Shown here in pieces: positions 1-11,518 of a DNA stretch of 64,000 nucleotides (within the stretch, counting starts at the first letter, position 1; every line of letters starts with the position of its first letter). The notes beneath the pieces are model-generated. The model was not told the origin of the DNA and ran no database searches. It saw only the letters and a program-made list of their open reading frames with translations. Source of the DNA: Tubulanus polymorphus (taxonomy: Eukaryota > Nemertea > Palaeonemertea > Tubulaniformes > Tubulanidae); the NCBI RefSeq assembly GCF_964204645.1, contig NC_134030.1:3325855-3389854 (forward strand). Direction: 5' to 3'. The position numbers and the translations under genes are program-made.

Positions 1-162
1 AGTGTTCATTTCATTCATGTATCATGCAAGAAATGAGAAATAGCTAGTAGGGACTTAGATATGAAGGTAACATTCTATAATGAGTACACTTGTAGCAACC
101 TAAATACAAGCTTAGCAAGATACATAGATATCAAATATTCAGGGAATGAGAAATGCTCTTAC

Positions 163-3100
163 CTTCATCATTGTTTTCCTCAATTGTAGGTAAATTGTCA
201 AAACCATCTGTTAATATAAAAATAAGAAATTCTTACACTATCACAATTTGAAATCGTTATCATTATCATTTTCATGAATTGAAAAATTTTGAGATAAGAG
301 TTTAGGGTAGTGAAAGATATTTGTAGAATGCTTGGAATGTCACAATAATGAAATATCTTGTCAGTTACACACAGATTGGTCGATGTTTACCACTGGATAA
401 ATATTGAAAATTCAGCTTTAATTTTAACTCATCTTCTGAAACTCTTAAACAGATTTTTCAGCAACTGACCCCTGGTATAGAACTACCTTTTCTTATTAAC
501 CATGTTGTCATACACCTTGGATAGCAAAACATTACTCCCAATCCAGCTAGTTTCAACCAACACTTGAAACTTCTTTTGCATTTTACACATTCATGAATTA
601 CTTTGAGTATTTTCTGCGGCAAACATTTTGACATGCAGCAAATGAATCTTAAGGTGCGAGAGTATGGTCCACTTTTAGGTTCAGCAACTACAGAAATATA
701 GGAAAAATGTGCCAGCACAGTAACTGTCTACGCAAGCAAGATCGAAGTTTTTGAAGAAATGTTCTATCAAAGCTTTTTTTGTGCTCTCGCAATTTTCGAA
801 GTTACAAATGTGAGAATAATTATAACATGCATCCGGCATTTAACAATGCAGTATTTGAAATGTCTAAAATAAACTGGAGAAATTCATCTATTTATGAATC
901 CCAAAAACAAACTATGGACATACAGCAGACTGCACTTGCCTTGGATCTTGCGGGACCAGGCAAGGAAGCAAGCAAATTTGGGGGCAGTCGGAGTGGCGAA
1001 GGTTGTCAGTCATCTGATCACAAATTGGAGCAGGAAAATTTCAAAAATTTTATCCAGCAGGGCATGTGATAATCGAAGGCAGTATTTAACTGTATGATCA
1101 TATTTTGTGACTGGGTCAATCCGAATAAAACACTGGATCCGGTTCCATAGTTGTGGCTTAGAGTTAACTCGGAGTTAAGATTAGTTCATTTTCAATGTTT
1201 TAACTCGGGGTCAAATCTTAACTCACGACTGTGGAACCGGGCCCTGTTGTATCAACTGTTATATATTATAACTCACCCGTGGTGACAAGAGCCTTGCGTT
1301 TAACGTAACAACGAGGGTGACAGAATAATGTTTTCATGCCAGTTCGTTTCAGCCAACACGGGAACCAGTAACGACACCTCTTGAAATAGTGAATCATTTG
1401 TATCTTCGGTCGTCCTAAACACTTCGCCATACACTTAATGAATTTATATTTACGAAGGGCACTATCATCGGTGATCGCTTCTAATTCATTGGAAGACTCT
1501 TCTAAAATCATAAATTGAAAGAAGTGAAATCATAGAAGATATACACATTGTAGTTGAAACAAAGTGTGCAAAATATCATGGGAACAAGTACCAACTGCTT
1601 CAAACTGTAATCAATTGGGATAAGCGATTTCAGTTAGATACCCCAGTAATGTAAATTCAATAGATATTCCATTGCAAAGGCTCAAAGATTTGCATTTTGT
1701 AACTGTTAAGAAGACTGGTAGTACATTGCAGGTCAAATTGATGACAAAAAATACACGCTTTCGTTACTAGTGCATAGTAGCTTCATCAGGTAAGACATTT
1801 GTACTTTTGAGTGAAGTACTTTTATAATGGATTCAAGTTGAAACCCTTGGAATTTGATTTCTTTTCTCTGATCAGGACTATGGGCTCTTTATTTTATGGT
1901 TTTAAACACTATAGAAGGGGAGCCAAGACATTAGTTTGACTGGGTATTTAGAAGTGCTACCTGGTGTCTGCGCATCAGTGATTTCTAAAACAGAGTCATC
2001 CATAGCAGAAATGCGACGAATTTTGATACAACCTCCTAAACAGTTCAACGTCATTTTAGTCAGAGCTTTAAACCAACATAGCACCCTGCGTCTGCATATC
2101 TGGAAAACAGAAACACTCAGTTCAGGTACATTCTGTAACACATCTATATTCAAAATCATCAGAACATCGAAATTGTAGTTTAATCGAAAGAACTAGAAAT
2201 TATTCTGATTTTGAGAGTATTTCGATATTTTTGGGAGAAGTTGAGCTCTTCAAAAGAGTAGAAACTACTCTCAAATAGTAGTCGTATTCAGGTCTGTGTA
2301 TGATGTAATTAATCACAAGTGTCTTAAAGAGCAATCTGTATTTATTCTGAATAAGGCACTGTATATGGAAAATGATAAAGATAACTGACCTTGACTGCGT
2401 GACGAGCGACGATCATTGATCTGACACCGCATCTCACCAAACAACGCAGATATCCATTCATAGCAACTTGATTACTGAATGCTTCATCTAATATCAGCGA
2501 TAGAGCCTTCTCATCATCGGACATCACCATTAATTCCTCCTGATTATCGGGCTGCTCCTGATCATCCTCTGTGCTGTCAGGTTGCTCCTGATTGTCCTCT
2601 GTGTTGTCAGGTTGCTCCTGATTGTCCTCCATGTTGTCAGGTTGCTCTGGATTCTCTGCATTATTGGGCTGCTCCTGGTTGCCCTCTGTGACATCAGGTT
2701 GCTCCTGATTTTCAATTTCAGTTGCTGCGTCTATGAAAATACCAACAAAACAAATTTTACACACCCAACATTTTCTCAGAATTGCAGAACAAACAAAATC
2801 AAAAATCGATATTCATGAACTTTAGGATAGCGAGCAATTCTAATAAAGGGGATCAAAAACCATCAGAGAATTAGAAATGATTTTAATCAAATTAATCTGT
2901 ACCTGTTTTGTCGACAGCATTCTCAATATCACGAGGGGTCTGTTCAGGAATGTTGTTCGCTTCTGAAGAAATTTGTTCATCTTTCGACAATCCTATACAT
3001 GAACACAGAAATAGATAATAAAAATACAAGTCTCAAGACTCTGTGTAGATAAATGAAAAAGAGTCAAAATCTTTATGAGATAGAATCCATTAAATTGAAA

Positions 3101-4368
3101 CGAAGATTTGGCACTTGACAAATACAGCCATCATCAAATGGAATGATGGTCAATAACCAACTCATTGTGGTTTCATTTTGATAAATCTTACATGTAACAC
3201 ACGTTAGCACATTATTAGAATTCAATTGTGGCACTTTCGCAAGGCTACAGGGCATGTCTCAACCATAACACTATTCTTTCATAACACTAGCATCACACGG
3301 TGGAAAGGTGACCCAAACATGAGTAAAAAAAATCACTTTGTTATGTAAAACTTAGTTTAAAATAGAAGCCCCAAAACGTCAGACTCCAGCTCTCGTCGTC
3401 AAGCAACGATCATCGACGGAACAATGGCTTCTGCTTACCTGTTCCAGCTTGAGGAGGTAATTCGGCCTGTCCATCGATAGCAGGACCAGGAATATAGATC
3501 AAAGTCTCTTCGTGAATGTCTTCCTCGACAAGGGGTTCATTTTTATCGTTTTCTGGAAGATTGAAAAGTTTCAATTAATAAAAATTGAATCGAATTTAGT
3601 GCCGGTGCCATTTATTTCCGCATCCACTCGACCTTGAGTTTGCTGAACTAGAACACTGGAATAGGGCCCGGACCACCAGCTTCCGGGTTGTCCAATCACC
3701 GCATTCGTTAATTTTTTTCCTATAAAATGAGCGTTATTTTATTCTGATAGGAAAAAACAAATATGCTCTCCGGGTACGGTGACGCCCAAAAATTATCTAA
3801 AACAATGCAAAATCTACCAAAAACAAAATATGATTGTAGAAATCGAGGACTCAATTCAGTACTCTGAGTCTGAGTCAAATCTTTGACTCAGGAACTGCGT
3901 GCACCTCAAATAAGAACTCGGGGCCTGAGACTGACGTGCCGGAAATAAGAAATAATCACATCGTGGTAAAAATGCGTCATTTTTGCCATACACTATATTT
4001 TAATTATAGAAACAGGCCCCAACGACCACGACTGACGAAGGCTTTTACGATTTGACAGAAAATTCTATTTCAGTTCATGCAGAAAGATGATACATAAACG
4101 AATCGTTTAAAAGTTAAAAATTATTAAAACACTACAATTCACGTTGTACAAAGTGCCGAAAAAAATCATGAGTAAGTCTAAAGAATTATTGTTCATGTAT
4201 ATTCTGTCATTAAAACCCCGGCACGAGGATTGTGCCCTCCAAAAACAAAGAAAAAAAAACTAAAAACAGAAATCATCATTATGAGTGAAATAAAATCTAC
4301 GGCTTACCTGCCGAGTGACCCCCTGTGACCAGGAAGAACCCCAACACAAGAACGTAAAGTACGTTCAT
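163..4368 (-). CDS. Secreted tandem six-cysteine-domain protein (3' end outside window)
   Basis: I rebuilt eight exons, all with matching phases: 4368-4308, 3552-3439, 2992-2903, 2730-2390, 2099-1961, 1501-1277, 687-487 and 207-163, about 405 residues so far. Exon 1 is a signal peptide starting MNVLYVLVLGFFLV. Exons 2 and 3 and the start of exon 4 are acidic. Then come three basic domains with identical cysteine spacing, C-x3-C-x14-C-x5-C-x11-C-x3-C, for example CMAKC...CRYWFPC...CHPRC. Short acidic linkers separate them. Domain 1 is split by a phase-0 intron (exons 4/5); domains 2 and 3 each lie in one exon. Most introns are phase 1. The exon 7 donor (487) was chosen for phase; GTCAGT at 469 is an alternative. 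I do not recognise the family. Paired CxxxC motifs recall helical hairpins, and cationic domains with anionic spacers recall multi-peptide precursors such as antimicrobial ones; both are inference. Confidence 0.82.
1131..1245. repeat. Foldback element, family R1
   Basis: The ends are inverted copies of each other (GGTTCCATAGTTGTG on the left, the complement of CACGACTGTGGAACC on the right), with inner inverted blocks around GAGTTAACTC and a short AT-rich centre. Closely similar elements occur near 29.7, 37.9 and 61.9 kb. It lies in an intron of the six-cysteine gene. Confidence 0.8.
1759..1789 (-). ncRNA. Hammerhead-like core (isolated, weak)
   Basis: On the minus strand: CTGATGA, then a hairpin able to pair six of seven positions, then CGAAAG. 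This matches the C-U-G-A-N-G-A ... G-A-A-A core of hammerhead ribozymes, but I see no convincing stem I and no GTC cleavage triplet. It may be a decayed copy of the retroelement family seen at 43.8 kb. Confidence 0.3.
2535..2712 (-). repeat. In-frame 30-bp repeat coding an acidic EQPDN-type decapeptide
   Basis: Within exon 4 of the six-cysteine gene, about six imperfect 30-bp units encode decapeptides such as EQPDNTEDNQ and EQPDSTEDDQ. The tract is rich in Glu, Asp, Gln and Pro, probably disordered, and lies just before the first basic six-Cys domain. Unit number is likely variable between individuals (inference). Confidence 0.85.
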
Positions 4369-6001
4369 TCTGCCAGGGTAGGAAGGTGTGGCTTCTTAGA
4401 TTCAAACAAGGTCTTCACTGCGACAATTATGCGGTGCTGATCATCTATCCGGGCAATCACAACTGCCGGCAAATGCGACCGCTACAGACCCGGGCATCGC
4501 TTTTTATTTGCGATGTAACTTCCTTGTTCAGTCATGTGACTGCTTCTCCGTACCAATCAGGGTTACGGAATATATTCTATGAGCCTAGCCCCGGATAATG
4601 AGACACGCCTTGCGCCGCGCTAGTTCGTGACAATCGATACATTTCGCGGCCGTGGAGAAAGGAAAGAATTGACTACCCGAATTTCTACAGTTCCATATTT
4701 TGTACAGTGCCCTACGACAAGAAGATGTGTAGCTTTTTGTTGGTTTAAAGATCCAATTTGGTCTTTGATAGATATACTACACAATTTTCCCGAATGTTCT
4801 TGTGTATATTTTTCTATCATATGGAATCCTAGAATTAGAAATAGCGATTCAGGAATTACACGAAACTACGAATCTATTCTATAATAGCGGCTAATGTCTC
4901 AAACGTTTGGTTTTACCATTGGCTCTATACTAATTGCTATCGCTCAGAGGTTATGTTCATCTCATTTCAACTCACGTTTATTGAGCGAATAAACGACATG
5001 ATCAACATAGAGCACCAGTCTCTAGAACTCCGTTACCCGGGTTCGCTGCGCGATAAAAGAAACCTTTTTTATTTGATAGACTACATTATCATCTATCAAT
5101 CTCATAATCTTATTTCACAGTTTTCTTTATTTTCCACATACCTCACGGGACGGACCGGGTATAGACAAGAAGAAATACAATTCATTTTCGATGATTTTCT
5201 TGCGGGGGGAAATAATCATAATCACAAGCAGATTATCATCTCGGGGTCACGAGTGAAATACAAATCACTATGATTACATCTATTTGAATTCTATCTATAC
5301 ACGAACAATACCTTATCCCCATCCCTAAACGCTTTGCTTTCAATTTCCTCGTAAATATAATTAGCTGGAATAGAATTTGACAAAAAGGCGATGCGGAAAT
5401 ACTTCGTATAGGAGGACAGGGAAATTTCAAATAATTGTTGACTGCTTTGTGCCGATAACATGGTGGTACATTGATGCGAAAATTGTCGAAAATTAAGCGT
5501 TTTATTTGTACAACTCTTTTTAATCGTTGAACGCGGAAGTGTAGATATTCAAATTGAACCTGCATTTTATAATTAACGATCTAGAAATATATGTTTTTGA
5601 TGATGTTCTGTGTGCATGACTTTTTCGAATGAATGGCTTTGATTAAAAGTATCCGGTTGAAACCCGGTCGTGTCAATTCCGTACGAGCAAATAATATATA
5701 TTTATGGACATGTATTTTGATTATTGTCCAAAAAGCAACATTGGAAAACGGGCTATAAATTGGGCGAATTGTCGGCAAACCGTGAAACTGCAGCGGTATG
5801 CCCATAATACCGAACGGTCGGTTGTGAGGCCACAAAACCTTGTCATTTTTTATGGTTTTATTTTTAATAACGGTGTGAAATCGTACACGAGATCATCAAA
5901 TAATGTACAGTAAATCATTCGATTACTTCAGTACCGATACATTATCGTCATTCAATGTTATTATAAAGATATGTATTTTTACGGATAGACAGTTATTAAG
6001 G
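4369..6001. other. Divergent intergenic region
   Basis: The stretch lies between two divergently transcribed genes for secreted cysteine-rich proteins. It has only short open frames without splice-compatible neighbours or recognisable motifs. It should hold both promoters. An A/T-rich TATA-like stretch on the minus strand near 4497-4512 could serve the left gene. Confidence 0.6.
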
Positions 6002-6008
6002 TATAAAA
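6002..6008 (+). promoter_or_regulatory. TATA box of the small cysteine-rich peptide gene
   Basis: TATAAAA lies 47 bases before the ATG at 6055, which places the expected start of transcription near 6030 with a short leader. Confidence 0.65.
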
Positions 6009-6054
6009 ACCTACGCCGTTTCCCACACTTCAGGTTCTCGTCAATCCAATCAAA

Positions 6055-6927
6055 ATGCGTCCAGTTCTCCGTGCAATTTTAGGTAAGCACACATCGGTAT
6101 TTGTGGTAAAGTGACGATTTTAATTCCTTAATTATACACACGTCGATCTAGTCGATCGTTTCTAGCTCTGAAAGGAAGGACAGGGCCCGGTTTCACGAAA
6201 AAGTGTAAAAATTAAATTTGGTGTAAACCTTAATTCGGTTAAAAATGTTTTAAACCGAATTAGTTAATTTTTGGTGTAAATCAAGTTTCACCAAAAAGTG
6301 TAACAAGTGAATTAACTAAACTGGTTTAGTGACGTCACCGCATATAATTAGTGTAATCAGCATTAATTAAAATGGCGTCACTTCTAAGTTCAGCAAACTG
6401 GGCCCAGCAGAATATCCTCGGTAGAAAGTTTAGATATTTGGATATTCATAAAAGAACGAACATTTCTATCTGTATCATATTCGACGGAATAGAGCGATAC
6501 GAAAAATGATAATGTTTTTCTTTGATGATAGTAAAAGCACAAGGAACCTGTTCCATTGATGGAAGGCATATTTATGGATTTGTCTATTTTTTACCATTAC
6601 CACTGGCGTAACTGGTTCCCTGCTGGTGTTTAGTGTCTCTGCTCCAAAGAATTTTTGATGTAACGGGTATTTTTGTTTACAGTGTTATTATCGGTGGTGG
6701 CTTGTGTTTACGGCTATACTTGGCCCGGTGAAGCAGAAGTCGAACAGTCGTGTAAAATCTACGTTTGTGGTGAAGATATTACCTGTATGAGGGATTGTCT
6801 GTATGCCGTACGAACGCATGTCGAATGTCAGGGTAAAAACACTACTAACGGCGTCGTCCAATGCACTGGATTTCTGTTCGCTTCAAAACTGAAAAAAGTT
6901 AGAGAAAATCTTACGAAGAAGCAATAA
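6055..6927 (+). CDS. Small secreted cysteine-rich peptide, 90 aa
   Basis: Two exons, 6055-6082 and 6683-6927, are joined in phase 1 (donor GTAAGC, acceptor TTTACAG). The first exon and the start of the second encode a hydrophobic signal peptide (MRPVLRAILVLLSVVACVYG). The mature part of about 70 residues has six cysteines spaced C-x4-C-x5-C-x3-C-x9-C-x11-C and a lysine-rich C-terminus. The stop codon overlaps an AATAAA. I do not recognise the family; the spacing differs from the neighbouring six-cysteine domains, so common origin is not shown. The single intron carries a foldback repeat. A secreted effector or structural peptide is likely. Confidence 0.8.
6183..6408. repeat. Foldback-like element in intron 1 (GGGCCCGGTTTCACGAA ends)
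   Basis: The left end GGGCCCGGTTTCACGAAA and the right end, which reads on the other strand CTGGGCCCAGTTTGCTGAA, are related inverted sequences. The interior contains inverted pieces around AACCGAATTA and GGTGTAAA. It resembles the R1 family in having GGGCCC-type ends. Confidence 0.5.
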
Positions 6928-7528
6928 ATATTTCTCATGGAAATTAGTGTTAGTATTTTTGTTTTTGATACAGGACAGATGAGGTGTTCATCCAGTCTGG
7001 CTTCTGTGGGTTGGTTTAGTTTGTGTGCTGATGAAAAAAAAAACCCACTGAATAGAAATTAGAACTAATAGAGGATTTTGAGAGGTTCGAGACAAATTCT
7101 GTGACGCCACAAGTTTCACTTCGGTGATGTGATGCGTGGACAGAGTCATAGGGTATACGTTTGTGGTTCCTTTTCGATTTTGATATGTATTTTTATCTGA
7201 AAATAGTTTGATCAATTATGGGTTTCTTGAAATGTTTTAATGAACGAACAAAGTTGAACCCGGCGCGGCAGAGATGCTGAAGACACCGGGGAAAATAGAG
7301 TGTCCCAGGTTTGAACCCGGTTCGTGCTTGCGGTGGCAGGACCGTACAGTCGCAAAGCCGACTGCGTGAAATTATAAATATAGCACTGGTCCGAGTGCAG
7401 AAAGTCAAATAGTCAACACAGTAATTTTCACTTTTGAAAACAGTGTGTCCGTTTCACTGTATGGTGCTGCCACCAAACTCTAAAGCTTGTAATTGAACCC
7501 CTTCATTACCGGGTTGCGAAATACCAAG
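6928..7528. other. Intergenic region with a possible SINE
   Basis: No convincing gene is present. A segment at about 7240-7420 has, on the minus strand, GGGTTCAAACCT, which resembles a polymerase III B box, preceded by a GC-rich region that could hold an A box. A tRNA-derived SINE is possible but I could not identify its 3' tail. Confidence 0.4.
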
Positions 7529-10500
7529 ATGGCGACTGACGGTGTACACAAATTGAATTTAATTCTTATGCACGGTAAAAAAAACTGATGGACAAAATGA
7601 TTGTTTTAGAAAAATAATTCATCGCAATGCTACCCATGGAAGTAGATTAAATGGTTGTTTATTTGTGATCTATTGACATCGTTGAGAACAGTTTGAAACC
7701 AGTAGATTCTATAGTCGAGTGATGCTGTCGTCGACTTCGACACGGCACCACTCATCTTGACCACTCAGTACACTGTTGACTTCTGCTCTGTCTGAGACCA
7801 CACGACTGTCTCTTGAGTCCTGACAGGTCCACCGGAGCTGTTTTTCCTTTCTCGACGGTGTCGTTGGTGTAAGTTCTTCACGCTGTCCTGTGTGTATGTA
7901 TTTCAGGTCAACAGAAACACAATATTCATCTGGAACTTCCCGGTGACGACGAAGCCGGTAATGCTATAACAGTGGAACATTTAGCGAAAGAAGCTGAAAG
8001 GGTAACGACTGTACCGATTAAATCACAACGACTCATCTTTAAAGGTAATCTGTCAACAGTAGCTCCAGACAGTAAACACCTACAATGCCTTGTCACAGCT
8101 TTTTCTTTTTTTCTAAATTCAATATTTATTTCATGAAGAAAAAGATTTTTACAAATATTATATGTGTTTTATGCAGACATTATAGCAAGATATTTAAAAG
8201 ATGTAAAAGCTTATCCAGGATCCAGTTCCATAGATAAGATTTCACCATGAGTTAATTCACTCAATAAGTTTATGATTTCAGGTGTATTACTATTGTATGA
8301 TTCTCTTATAGGCCTAGTATAGCGCTATATAAACAGATGAATTATTGATAAATTATTATTATTATTACTGGTATTATTATTATTAATATTGAAGATAAAC
8401 TAGGCCTACAAAGTTCAACTCCGAGATAATTGAGAATTAATTAGAATCCTTAAGTAGAGCTCAATGTGATGAGAATGAACCCCTGTAGTGTGTATGAAAT
8501 TATTGAATCAGTTCATGATGAAACCTAGAACAGTAGCAGTTGATATATTTCTATTAAGTTTCAATGTGAATATTCTGTTATAGGTAAATCACTAACAGCA
8601 ATGGATAGTCGACTATCTCAATTAGGTTTGAAAGATGCTAGCAAAGTGATGCTTATCGGAAAAAAGGTACTAACAATTTAAAAAGTATATGGCCTGTGCT
8701 ATTGGTACAATTTTTTCCTCATAATTTGATGATTTATGAGATGATTATATTTTTGGTTTAAGGCAAATGCCGAAGACGATGCAAATATTCAAAAATTGAA
8801 AACAATAGAATCAGATGTTAGTAAAAATGCGAAAAAACTAGATGATATATCATATGAATTGGTTAGTGCGGAACGGGTAAGTTTTAACCCTTTCAATTGC
8901 AGATAATTGTGCACACAGATGTAGTTACAGGGTATGATCTAAGCACTTTTTGTCTCAAAGCTTTTTTCCCAATCGATACAACAGTTGGAGTGCTTGTGTA
9001 GGGCAAGTAGATTTTTGAGGGGGCCAAGTAAAATTTCAGATATGATAGCCCCCGAGCAAGTGGTATATATTCCTTAGATCGGACCCTGTAGTTAGCTTAT
9101 TTTAATGACGCATGTATATGTGGTGACACCTATACAGCTGCATATGAACTACATTTGTGTACATGTATAATGAAAGAAGTCTTCTGCCAATCAAAAAACA
9201 CCTATGTACCACGCAGTAGTTAAGTATGCTGCACACTTTTACAGGTCATAGTTCATTTTCCATTGACGTTGATCTTCTGTCTCCAATCCAAAAATTAGAC
9301 AAATCACATGGCTAGACTAATTGATTAATCTTTAGACTTCATGTGTGGCATGATTTTTTCGAATGTTATATGCAGATTTTTAGAAATTGTCATACGAATT
9401 AGCATTTCATTACAGTGGAACCTCGTTATAACGAACTCGGGATACAACGATTCATCGGATATAACAAAAACAACATTGTGTCCCACGTTTGACAATTTGA
9501 TTAATTTCATACTGGATACAACAAAATATCGGTTATAACGAACCTATTTTCTGGTCCCCAGAAGTTCGTTGTAACGAGGTTCCACTGTAGCAGAGCACTC
9601 GTAAATCTGAGGTTATGCACTCTACTGTAAAAATGAATTCAGAAATGATCTATATACAGCTATGTCATATATTGTATTGTAGGGTTACGTGCAAGATAAT
9701 CTGAAAAAAGATGTTTTGACGAAACTGAGTAAAAGACTGGCGGCCGTCATAGAGCAATTCATGAAATTTCTAGAAAAAGTTGATGGTATACAATTTAGTG
9801 AAAACAATTCGTCTCAAGGAAGACGTCTTCGTAGAGATCTCGTCGATAGAATTCAGGTACGACAATAAAAGTAGCGTAACTCGTAGATATCGCTGACACG
9901 ATTGAATCTATGTATGATAAAGTCAAACCCGGTTAATCTATCACTGGTTTAACCGTATTAGTTCTTATTCCTGCTTCTAATGGACTGTTGCATTCACTTT
10001 TCGTCTGTTCATCCAACTATCGACTGAAACACCTGTAAAATGGATACAAAGAACCTAACTCTGACACAGCTAACTCAAATTATTACTAATTCGGTCGGTT
10101 TGTTCTAGTTAAGCGAGGTATACTCTGTACGGATATCCATAACTCACTTATGCAGCTATCGGTGTGAATCCTGTCCCCATATCTCACTGATAGATGCTCT
10201 TTAGAAGCCAAAAACCTGACCGATTCCTGAATGAAGTTTAGAAAAAACATCGGATTCCCGACGAGCATGATAAAATGGGCTGCTGTAGATGTGTCTAATG
10301 TCTGTTGTTTGTCATTTTCGAAAACGTCGAAGCTGTGGTGAATTAAATACTACTTCGGGAAGGATGGACTCTGTCATCTAAGTGAAATTGTTGATATGAC
10401 TGTTAGAGACTGATATTAATCTCAGTATTTCGGAGTGAATGAGCAGAACCCACTGTTCATGATATAATGAGTTTATTCTGACAGTTTCAAAGTTTTGACT

Positions 10501-10592
10501 ATACAAGACTTTTGGTTTATATTTTACAGGAATTATTAAACCGTTGCGATGATTTGGCGCACTCGCTGAATGAGATGTTAACTCCATCCTGA
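7529..10592 (+). CDS. BAG1: BAG family molecular chaperone regulator 1
   Basis: Six exons, 7529-7574, 7907-8044, 8584-8666, 8763-8876, 9683-9856 and 10530-10592, give 205 residues. Residues about 7-80 form a ubiquitin-like domain (ITVEHLAKEAERV, QRLIFKGKSL, LGLKDASKVMLIGKK). Residues about 85-200 are the helical BAG domain (SVAKNAKKLDD-like start, DLVDRIQELLNRCDDLAHSL end). BAG1 binds the ATPase domain of Hsc70/Hsp70 as a nucleotide exchange factor and links it to the proteasome through the ubiquitin-like domain. The start lies in ACCAAGATGG, a good context. The protein is short, like the short vertebrate isoform, without the N-terminal acidic repeats. Intron 4 carries a MITE and the 3' UTR a 152-bp triplication. 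Confidence 0.95.
8300..8395 (+). repeat. Probable LINE/SINE 3' end with (ATT)n tail
   Basis: GCGCTATATAAACAGATGAATTATTGATAAA is followed by an imperfect ATT microsatellite, an arrangement typical of 3' ends of RTE/CR1-type retroelements. It lies in BAG1 intron 2. Family assignment is inference. Confidence 0.4.
9411..9589. mobile_element. Pogo/mariner-type MITE with TA target site
   Basis: Inverted ends read CAGTGGAACCTCGTTATAAC on both strands (right copy GTTGTAACGAGGTTCCACTG), flanked by TA on each side. The length is about 175 bp and there is no coding capacity. It lies in BAG1 intron 4. Such ends are known for Tc1/mariner/pogo superfamily non-autonomous elements. Confidence 0.85.
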
Positions 10593-10690
10593 TGATGACT
10601 GCTTAAATTTATTTCAGTGCCGCTAGTTCCCTTTGACCAGCTGGTATCTGCTTGCCTACATGAACTGCCTGCCTCGTTTATCTCTAAAAG

Positions 10691-11130
10691 TTTTACGGAG
10701 AAGATAAAAACCATGAGACGAACTAAGTCACGATCCTGTGTCCTTAGGTAAAAGAAAAGATTCATTGTTTTTTGAATAGTTGAAGTATGAAATGATGTAC
10801 TTTTTTGTTTTTGTTGAATTAATCTCTCAGTCTATCTCAGAGTTTTATAGAGAAAATGAAAACCATGGGACGAACTAAGTCACGATCCTGTGTCCTTAGG
10901 TAAAAGAAAAGATTCATTGTTTTTTGAATAGTTGAAGTATGAAATGATGTACTTTTTGGTTTTTGTTGAATTAATCTCTCAGTCTATCTCAGAGTTTTAT
11001 AGAGAAAATAAAAACCATGGGACGAACAAAGTCACGATCCGTGTCAGGAAAAGGAAAGATTCATTGTTATTCGAATAGTTGAATTATGAAATGATATAAA
11101 ACGTTTTTATTTTTGAATAAATCAATCTTT
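10691..11130 (+). repeat. 152-bp tandem repeat, three copies, in the BAG1 3' UTR
   Basis: Copies lie at 10691-10842, 10843-10994 and 10995 to about 11130 (the last diverged and shorter). Each has ACCATG followed by a short open frame of about a dozen codons starting MGRTKSRS or MRRTKSRS; in copies 2 and 3 the context is the strong ACCATGG. Copies 1 and 2 also keep TTAG before GTAAAAG, a possible splice donor. Confidence 0.9.
11106..11121. terminator. Back-to-back polyadenylation signals
   Basis: AATAAA on the plus strand (11116-11121) would end BAG1. TTTATT at 11106-11111 is AATAAA on the minus strand and could serve the convergent ABC transporter gene, whose stop codon is at 11519. Only four bases separate the two signals. 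Confidence 0.55.
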
Positions 11131-11518
11131 TGTTAATGATTGAATCAGTATTTTGATAGGTTTAATATGAAGGAGGACTGATGATTTTATTCAATGTGTC
11201 TGGTTTTGTCAGGAGCTGCTATATCTCGTATCGCCACACTGCTATCATTTGTTTGGATCTTGTTCTCGGTGGTTTGGACATCTGTTACCTTCAATATGCA
11301 TTGACAAACAACAAACAGAGATAGAAGACTTCAACGTGCAAAGGAGCGAATATTTCAAAGAACTCGTAGTATTTCTTTCGTGGTGTATAAAAAATCTAAT
11401 TTAATTTGACAAAGAAAAATTGGGTTTAACAAGTAAACGACACCGGAATATCAACAATTTTCAGTGTGCGAACAAAGATTATACAAAAAGAAAAAAAATT
11501 ATCTTCATTAAGTAAAGC

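Noticed and set aside
4627-4884. 85-codon plus frame between the two cysteine-rich genes
   Set aside because: No signal peptide, domain or splice context; it overlaps an equally long antisense frame.
7240-7420. tRNA gene
   Set aside because: A B-box-like sequence exists but no cloverleaf can be drawn; at most a SINE.
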